From Rhizophagus irregularis (taxonomy: Eukaryota > Glomeromycota > Glomeromycetes > Glomerales > Glomeraceae), in assembly GCF_026210795.1 (NCBI RefSeq), contig NC_089430.1, forward strand, positions 2,294,001 through 2,358,000: 64,000 bases of DNA, written 5' to 3'. The notes under the pieces were generated by a model. The model was not told the DNA's origin. It saw only the letters and a list, made by a program, of their open reading frames with translations, and ran no database searches. Each line of letters starts with the position of its first letter. Positions within the stretch are counted from its first letter, which is position 1. The translations under genes were made by a program, and so were the position numbers. Shown piece by piece: positions 57,390 through 64,000 of the stretch.

Positions 57390-60300
57390 ATGTCTGACAA
57401 TTTTAATCATGATACGTTTGTTCGCAACCCACCCACCCTTGTAGATACTTTTAAATTTTCAGAACATGAATCTTTATTTACTACTTTAAGTTCTTCTCCT
57501 ATTCCCAATTCTTTTAATATTTCATCCTTTAATGTTAATGGTCTTCGCCATAATAGTCAAGTTAAAATGGAACAAATTTCAAACTTTTTTAACCTCAGAC
57601 ATATTTCCTTTGGTAGTATTGTAGATACCCATTTATCCCCTAAACAAATTCATTTTTTATCTAAACGCCTTCCTAATTATACTGTCTTTTCATCTGATAT
57701 TGATAAAACTAAACCAGTTAAATCTACTGGCGGCGTTTCCCTCTTTATTGAAAAATCCCTTGCTTCCCATGTACAAGATTTCATTTCACATTCATCACGC
57801 ATTTTATCTGTTGATCTTTATTTTAAAGGCAACGTTAAATTACGTATTTTTGTTATTTATATTCCCCCTATTTCTGATTCTAAATTACGATCGGAAACTA
57901 TTGACCTTCTTTTACAACTATTGGTGCAAACTAAACAACAGAAATTTTATCACGCCATTTGTGGCGATTTCAATATGCACTTAGATACCTACTACCCTAT
58001 TTATTTTAACCGCCCTTCTGTTGCTTCCCAACGAGCTTATCGTTTGCTACATCATCTTTTATCTCATGGTTACGAAGAAACTATCCCTGTTAACGCTTCT
58101 GACTCCTTAGGCACCTTTCACCGTGACGACCAAGTTACTCGTATAGATTATGTTTGGTCTTGTCCTATGCTGAAAAGCTTTGCTCTTACCTCCTATATAT
58201 TTGACGCCCAAGACACCTGCTCTTCTGATCACAATCCTATCATCACGTATTTTGATGTTTCACTCCTGGCTGCGTCTGTCAAGGTTGTTCGTGCTAAACA
58301 ACTTCGAGGTCAAACTCACCGCATATTTAAATTCGATTCAGTCACTGTTCAACAATGGGAATCCTTTTCTGCTCATGCTGATTTTCTATGCGACGTACCG
58401 CCATCAACTTTCTCGACATGGCATATTAACCAACAATGCGAATATTTACATTCCCGTATCGTAAAAGCTGCTAATGCCTCTCTTCCTTCTGTCACAGTTG
58501 GAAATCATTATACGCCTACTATACCTAAGGATTTGGAAGCTTTAACTCAACATTATCGTTTCCTCAGCCGTCTCTTGCATTCGATACGCTTATTGCGAAA
58601 ATATCCTTCCACTTATTATAACAGATATGAGCGTACTTGGTCCACTCATTTTATTCGACTTCAAAATATTCTTCATCTTTATAAGAAGGTTATTCCTTCT
58701 CCCCCTATTTTACCTATTTCTTTATCCACTTGTAGGCAAGACGATTTTAAATTTTTGTTGGACTCTTTAAAGACTATCTCCAGCGCCCTTTATGGCCTCC
58801 TTTTGCTTAAAGAAAAAGATTTTCAGGACTCTTCCATTCGTGCTAAATTGGATGATAGGGATAATAATTTTGAAACTGACATCTCCTCATTCATTGATTC
58901 TGCTCTCTCAAGAACTCGACGTCGTATTACCTTGGATCGTGTCTTCATTGATCATCCTACACAGCCTAAACTGTTGACGGACCCACATGATATTGATGAC
59001 GCTGTTATCAACCACTTCCAGAATTCCGTTCCTATAAAATCATCTATTCCTGATAACATTTCCGTTCTCCCAGATAGATGGTCTTCTGCTTATCGCCCCA
59101 TGGACAATGTGGATTCTTCTATTTATGATTCTTTGATGGATCCTCCTACTCTTGAAGAATGGTTGTCTACGGTCTCTTCTATGCCTAACGACAAAGCTCC
59201 TGGTCCTTGTATGATTACCTATGAGATGCTTAAGCATCTGGGTTCAAACGCTTCTGCCTTGATTTTAATCCTTGTCCAATCATGTCTTCGTACCGCAGAT
59301 ATTCCTGATTTATGGCGTCAGGCTATGGTTTTTCCTATCCCTAAACCCCACGATTGGAAATGTCAACTCAAGAATACAAGACCGATTACTTTACTTGAAG
59401 TAATCAGGAAATCTTTAGTCAAACTCTTTTATAATCGTCTTGCTTCCATTTTGGCTTCGAATGAAGTTTTTAAAGGAGGTAACTTCGCCGGTCTCCCTGG
59501 TGGTTCTTGTCGAGACCCTATTGTTATTCTCGAATCTATTATCCATGATGCTCATGTCAACAAATCGCCGCTTTGGATCCTTTCACAAGATATTTCAAAG
59601 GCTTTTGACTCGGTTGACCTCAAGATGTTGCGCTTCGCTTTAGAGCGCATCAAACTTCCTGCTTCTGCTACCAAGTTTATTTTATCTCTTTTTATGAAAC
59701 GCTCTAATCGCGTTTTTACTGCTCATGGAACTACACCTTCCTACCGTGTACGTATTGGTATAGATCAAGGCGAAGTTATCTCTCCCTTACTTTGGGTTAT
59801 ATATATAGACCCTTTATTAACTGTTCTTAAGAATGAAATGATGGATCCATATATACTTCATGCTCCTTCTTTATCTAATCCCTTGGCTGAGATTAGTTCA
59901 GATGAATTACGAATTAACAACTTGGTCTTTATGGATGATTCCACTTTAATTTCATCATCCAAACCTGGAATGGAATCGATGCTCTCTATTACAGAAGAAT
60001 TTTATCAGATTAATAATACTTCCGCTAATCACAACAAATATGTTTTAATTACTAATTCGTTGCCTCCCACTTCAGTTTCTTCGCCTTCTCCAGTCGTGTT
60101 TGACTTGCAATTATCTGGACTGAACAAAGTTCCTTCCATTTCTATTGTGCCTATCTCCATGAATAGCTCTTTTCGCTTCTTGGGCGTCTGGTTCAATGTC
60201 GCCAGTTCTCGTGATTTTGTCAAGAAGCAAGTTGCTCGTGAATGCAATTCCTTCGCGGCTATCGTTCGCCCTGCCAAACTATCTGCAAAACAAGTTGTTT

Positions 60301-62039
60301 ATCTGCACAATACCGTCCTTATTCCGAAGCTGGAATATCGTATGCAAGTCACTCACCTCTCCAAATCCGAATGTACCTCGGCAACCAGCAGCATCCGTTC
60401 CTTGGTTAAACATAAGGCCAACTTTTCACGAGTACTCCCTGATTCTATTTTGTTTTTATCTCAAGGCTTGGGATTGATTAATTTATTTTTTCACCAATCA
60501 CAAACACATTTAACTAATTTGTTTTTATTAGCTAATTCTTCTTCTTCTTTTATGAAATATTTATTTTTATATAGATTACGTTTAATTCAATTTTCTTTTT
60601 TGATTCCTATTTCTCCATTGTTAGTTAAAGATTGGACTATATGGTCTAAACTTTTCGCTTTTAAACAGGATTATATCGCTTGCACTATTGCTCTCCTGAC
60701 CACCACTCCTTTCAAGTTGTCACGTTCTCAATTTTCAACCTCGTCTGACCTCACCATATCTGATGGTCACACGCCTTTATTTGAAGTGATGACTCCAAAA
60801 ATTTTCGTATCTTACTTCCGACGCCTTAGAAGTTTGCACCTTTATTACCTATCTCAATTCATCACACCTCAAGGAACCCATATGATCACTTGGAATGTTT
60901 ATTTATCCAATCTACCAAGTAGGAAAGGTCATCGAATCCTCCCGCATAAATGGTTTAACGATATTCACCAATGCGTCACTGTCCCAAATTCCAATTCTCT
61001 GCTCTTAGATCAATTCTCTTCTGAAGCTATCCCCTCAAATATTAACCTAGTTCCAGCCTTTGGTTCTTCTAGAAAATCCATGAAATGGATCGTGACTTTG
61101 GACGATGATGGCTCTCCTCTTTTTGGAAAACAACTTAGTAAACAACAATATTCCTGCAAGATTGTCCATTGGACCTCTGATTGTGTAACTCGACCTAATG
61201 ATGTTATCACGCTCACTCCTTGTCCTGGTTGTTCTAAACATATACCGGTTACCTATACTAAAAGCAATCCAACAGATGTTACTCCTTTATGTATCATCCC
61301 AAAACTTTCTCCTCTTAGATCTTTAATTCTCCCAACAACGCAGGAGCGTATTAGACATGACACCACCACTATTACTTCTCCTCTTACTTGGGCGGACCTT
61401 GACGAGACTGTAAGATCCTATTATGGTCGTTTGGACATTCAACCTAATTTTTCACAAGAAGATGTGGTTACTCTCCCTTCTCCTTCTCCTCCTCCCTCTT
61501 TGGGTTCGGCTGCCCCTCTTGCTTTTGCTGCCTCACCGTTAGCGACTCCTCCTGATAACCATTATTGTTTTTATACCGATGGTTCTTTAATCAACCTTGG
61601 CACTCCTGATGTTTCTATGGGTTGGTCTTGGGTTCAAGTCCTCGATGGCGCTGGCTTTTTCCAATCTATCGCTGCTCATGCTCATGGAATTATTCACAAT
61701 TGGCCTTCTTCTACAAGAGCTGAAATTGCCGCTATACATGCTGCTCTTACAGTTACTCCTCCCTTTTCAACGGTCACTATTCATACTGACTCTCAATCTG
61801 CCATAGACGGTCTTCGTCTCTGCGCTACTTTTTCTTATTCCAATAGTAGGCTTTATTACAAGACCACCAATTTTGAACTCTGGGCTATTATTGAGCATCT
61901 TATTTCATCCAAATCTTTATCCGTCACGGCCGTTAAAGTGAAAGGCCACTCTGGTAATTTCTACAATGACTACGCGGACTCACTGGCCAACTCTGCGCAT
62001 ACTTCCTCTTCAGCAATTCTTCTTTCTGATCTGGATTAA
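57390..62039 (+). CDS. LINE ORF2, copy 5: 1549-aa open frame with endonuclease, RT and RNase H
   Basis: The longest open frame in the window. Endonuclease (residues about 40-285: SFNVNGL, GDFNMH, RIDYVWS, SSDHNPI), reverse transcriptase (about 620-900: SQDISKAFDSV, GIDQGEVISPLL, FMDDS) and RNase H (about 1390-1540: YTDGS, RAEI, HTDSQSA, GHSGNFYNDYADS) all keep their catalytic residues. It ends at TAA 62037-62039, a former Gln codon in DLDQVS, just after the RNase H domain. Only the C-terminal zinc-motif part is lost, so partial enzymatic activity is conceivable. In the endonuclease the usual catalytic Glu (QE-T/H) appears as Asp in VDTHL, as in the other copies. Confidence 0.88.
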   Translation: MSDNFNHDTFVRNPPTLVDTFKFSEHESLFTTLSSSPIPNSFNISSFNVNGLRHNSQVKMEQISNFFNLRHISFGSIVDTHLSPKQIHFLSKRLPNYTVFSSDIDKTKPVKSTGGVSLFIEKSLASHVQDFISHSSRILSVDLYFKGNVKLRIFVIYIPPISDSKLRSETIDLLLQLLVQTKQQKFYHAICGDFNMHLDTYYPIYFNRPSVASQRAYRLLHHLLSHGYEETIPVNASDSLGTFHRDDQVTRIDYVWSCPMLKSFALTSYIFDAQDTCSSDHNPIITYFDVSLLAASVKVVRAKQLRGQTHRIFKFDSVTVQQWESFSAHADFLCDVPPSTFSTWHINQQCEYLHSRIVKAANASLPSVTVGNHYTPTIPKDLEALTQHYRFLSRLLHSIRLLRKYPSTYYNRYERTWSTHFIRLQNILHLYKKVIPSPPILPISLSTCRQDDFKFLLDSLKTISSALYGLLLLKEKDFQDSSIRAKLDDRDNNFETDISSFIDSALSRTRRRITLDRVFIDHPTQPKLLTDPHDIDDAVINHFQNSVPIKSSIPDNISVLPDRWSSAYRPMDNVDSSIYDSLMDPPTLEEWLSTVSSMPNDKAPGPCMITYEMLKHLGSNASALILILVQSCLRTADIPDLWRQAMVFPIPKPHDWKCQLKNTRPITLLEVIRKSLVKLFYNRLASILASNEVFKGGNFAGLPGGSCRDPIVILESIIHDAHVNKSPLWILSQDISKAFDSVDLKMLRFALERIKLPASATKFILSLFMKRSNRVFTAHGTTPSYRVRIGIDQGEVISPLLWVIYIDPLLTVLKNEMMDPYILHAPSLSNPLAEISSDELRINNLVFMDDSTLISSSKPGMESMLSITEEFYQINNTSANHNKYVLITNSLPPTSVSSPSPVVFDLQLSGLNKVPSISIVPISMNSSFRFLGVWFNVASSRDFVKKQVARECNSFAAIVRPAKLSAKQVVYLHNTVLIPKLEYRMQVTHLSKSECTSATSSIRSLVKHKANFSRVLPDSILFLSQGLGLINLFFHQSQTHLTNLFLLANSSSSFMKYLFLYRLRLIQFSFLIPISPLLVKDWTIWSKLFAFKQDYIACTIALLTTTPFKLSRSQFSTSSDLTISDGHTPLFEVMTPKIFVSYFRRLRSLHLYYLSQFITPQGTHMITWNVYLSNLPSRKGHRILPHKWFNDIHQCVTVPNSNSLLLDQFSSEAIPSNINLVPAFGSSRKSMKWIVTLDDDGSPLFGKQLSKQQYSCKIVHWTSDCVTRPNDVITLTPCPGCSKHIPVTYTKSNPTDVTPLCIIPKLSPLRSLILPTTQERIRHDTTTITSPLTWADLDETVRSYYGRLDIQPNFSQEDVVTLPSPSPPPSLGSAAPLAFAASPLATPPDNHYCFYTDGSLINLGTPDVSMGWSWVQVLDGAGFFQSIAAHAHGIIHNWPSSTRAEIAAIHAALTVTPPFSTVTIHTDSQSAIDGLRLCATFSYSNSRLYYKTTNFELWAIIEHLISSKSLSVTAVKVKGHSGNFYNDYADSLANSAHTSSSAILLSDLD

Positions 62040-63011
62040 GTATCTCCTCACGATTTCTTATTAAAATATGATGATATTTTATGCGAATCTAACCCACGAC
62101 GCCTACTCAAGCAATATTCACAAATGCTGTGGATGCATAGATTAACGCATTTATCGCGTTTTAACTTTACCATTACTTTATCTTCTATCTCAGATTTCGT
62201 GATTGATTGGGATCTTACTTGGTTCTCGTTAAATTCTGAACCTCAACATGATGCTTCTTTTACTCGTGATCATGCTTCCTCTCATCGCACCTTCAAATTC
62301 AAACTCTTTTTGGAAGATTTGCCTACCTTAGAACATCTTAAAAGAATTCGCCCGGACTTGTATATCGACATTTTATTGTGTCGTTCATGCCTTGACTCCA
62401 AGGAAGATTTCATACACTTGTTTATGTGCAAATGTAGACGAATCGCTATGGAACAGATTCTCCTCTCCTACCAACATTATTTTATCAACAAACTTCAAGA
62501 AGCTGGTGATCTCGCTAAGATAGATCCCTCTTTAATTATTAACAAATTTAAATCTCTTCCTTGTTGGTCCTTTTCTTCTTCAAATTGGGCTTCATATAGT
62601 CTTGTCCGTGGCTGCCTTCTGAAATCCTTTGTCGAATTTTTTGAAGAACTTTCTATTCCACGAAATTCTGCGATGAAGGTTATCTCTGCTATCCACAATC
62701 ACTTTATCCAAAAGATCAGAAAACGAATTTGGCTACCGCGCTCCTATGATAAATCTAAATGGAAAGACGTGATGAATATTACTCATAAACTTAAACTTTC
62801 TCGGCCTTCAAATTTGCCAAAGTCCACGTACTTACCTTTCTCGACTTTACTTCCTCCGACCCTTTCCGACGCCGCACGTGACTCCGACGTTGATTATTTA
62901 AAGAACTCGATGAAATATGGTTTGCCTTGGTTTAATCACTATTCGGGCTTTATGGGTCGTCTAACGGTGCAACTTACTAACAGCTTTAGCAGGGTGGTGT
63001 GTCGATTTTAA
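62040..63011 (+). pseudogene. LINE ORF2 C-terminal part, copy 5
   Basis: Same frame as 57390-62039 but separated from it by the TAA. It encodes the post-RNase H region with the C-x2-C ... H-x4-C motif (CRSCLDSKEDF, HLFMCKC) found in all copies, resembling the zinc-binding motif that follows RT in many non-LTR elements. There is no natural start at its beginning. Confidence 0.85.
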
Positions 63012-63298
63012 TAATGGGCGCATTGTTCGTTGGTTTGTTTGCATAGTTGCCTCTTTTTAGGTTGAAATATATTTAGGCGGGGGATCAGGATAGTTTTAGT
63101 GTTATGCGATTTTTCTCTTTGAATTAATTTTATAGCTTTATTACTGTTTTGGAGACTATATAGTTTTGTTTTTAGTTAATTTTATTTTTCTTTTTTGTAC
63201 TTTGAAAATTTTATTTTATTTTTGTAAGTTCGTTAAATAAATTTAATAAAGATAAAGGCTACTATGCCATATTTGCCTTGATAAGGACTGATGATGAT

Positions 63299-64000
63299 CA
63301 TACTTTCTCCCCCGTTGGGCTCTGCCCATTTTTTCCCATGAAGTTATGGATGAAAAATATGAGGATTTTTTGCCTTGAGTGATAGTAAAAGGACTTTTCG
63401 ACGTTATATGAAGTTATTACTGAGGTCTTTAGTTTCGCCCGAACTCCTTACGGCTTATATTGAGTTAGGACCGTTATCATGAGTCTTGGAGTTACCAATA
63501 ATACTGTAAAATGGCAGTTCCATACGAACGTTCCACTGGGCTTTCTGAAAGGTTGAAAAGTAGTGCGTCTTGGTTTCTACGCCTTTAAAGTCTAACTGGC
63601 CAAGTGGTTCGCAGGCCGGACCGGTATTTCTTGGAAGGAGCTCCTGACCAACGTATTTCTTGCTAGTTGATGTTGTTAACTGGGGAGTTAGTCTTCTAAA
63701 ATAAGGAGACGGAGTTGAGATGTATGTTTGGTGAATTTTACTCAGGTTTTTCTCATTGCACTTCGAGTTTTCCTGAGGTTTATGTCTTTATTTTTTGCTT
63801 TTTGTTTTTCTTGGTCATTTTTTTTGGTGTAACCTTATTTTCTTTGGGGGGTGGGGGGATACTGGAAAATTTGATCGTCATGGTGGCTTGGTGTTACAAT
63901 TTTAAAATCGATCATCATTGGGGTGATAAGGGGGTGACAGGTTGGGTACCGCAGTTTTTGTAGTATGCCGATCAAGGTGGTCACATGATGGACTATCATT
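63299..64000 (+). mobile_element. Element X, second copy (cut by the window end)
   Basis: Nearly identical to 37433-38130 from the first base after the LINE tail (CATACTTTCTCC against CGTACTTTCTCC), with a few substitutions and small indels. It again follows directly on a LINE copy. The indels change the short frame shared with the first copy, supporting a noncoding nature. Confidence 0.65.

Larger units (their letters stand above)
55100..63298 (+). mobile_element. LINE copy 5
   Basis: About 8.2 kb, abutting copy 4. ORF1 has a frameshift and a nonsense mutation; ORF2 has one nonsense mutation late, so its endonuclease, RT and RNase H are uninterrupted in one 1549-codon frame. Tail TTGATAAGGACTGATGATGAT, then element X second copy. 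Confidence 0.92.

Noticed and set aside
20094-63000. Minus-strand and shifted frames of 60-180 codons throughout the replicon and LINE array
   Set aside because: All overlap well-supported genes on the plus strand and repeat in each LINE copy as shadows.
1-64000. CRISPR arrays, rRNA or tRNA genes
   Set aside because: No regularly spaced short repeats, and no sequence resembling rRNA or a full tRNA cloverleaf was recognised.

Overview
The window looks like nuclear DNA of an arbuscular mycorrhizal fungus, most probably Rhizophagus or a close relative in Glomeromycotina. The reasons are a very AT-rich background, short GT-AG introns of about 70-290 nt, a degraded F-box/leucine-rich-repeat gene of the type hugely expanded in Rhizophagus, and long LINE retrotransposons with RNase H. 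This is inferred from sequence style, not from a database match.

Left part (1-14040): sparse host DNA. It holds a cluster of small hairpins at 1.2-1.85 kb, a complete Tc1-type DNA transposon with TA target duplication whose transposase is frameshifted (3117-4499), a three-exon NmrA-like NAD(P)-binding gene (8288-9332), an N-terminally truncated and frameshifted F-box/LRR pseudogene on the minus strand (10126-11447), a small inverted-repeat element resembling a MITE (11644-11904), and a four-exon C2H2 zinc-finger gene (12074-13416).

Middle part (about 14041-20650): the most unusual region. A block of higher GC carries five co-directional, apparently intronless genes: a D5/SF3-type helicase, a family B DNA polymerase with an OTU-like N-terminal signature, a zinc-finger/IQ-motif protein, an unknown 156-aa protein and a small F-box-like protein. 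Each is preceded by an AATTGA-type motif (AACTGA once), resembling the early promoter core of mimivirus-like giant viruses, and each is followed by the identical octamer TATTTTTT. In front lies a field of ACTATGGC repeats in both orientations, plus hairpins, which may be a replication origin. I read it as an integrated virus- or plasmid-like DNA replicon (virophage/Polinton-like, NCLDV-related or linear-plasmid-like). It is decaying: two in-frame TGA codons and two frameshifts.

Right part (21016-64000): five near full-length copies (about 8.2 kb each) of one LINE family, all on the plus strand and head to tail. Each has ORF1 (two RRM-like folds, a CCCC zinc knuckle, an RS-rich stretch, a coiled coil) and ORF2 (about 1873 aa: endonuclease, reverse transcriptase, RNase H, zinc motif), separated by exactly 47 nt. 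No copy is wholly intact: three ORF1s are open (copies 1, 2, 4) and all five ORF2s are broken. The copies end not in poly(A) but in a short repeat based on TTGATAAGGACTGAT. After copies 2 and 5 sits a 1.27-kb noncoding element (called X here) whose 3' end resembles that of the LINE; it looks like a non-autonomous partner. Within the LINEs all six nonsense mutations fit CpA-to-TpA changes.
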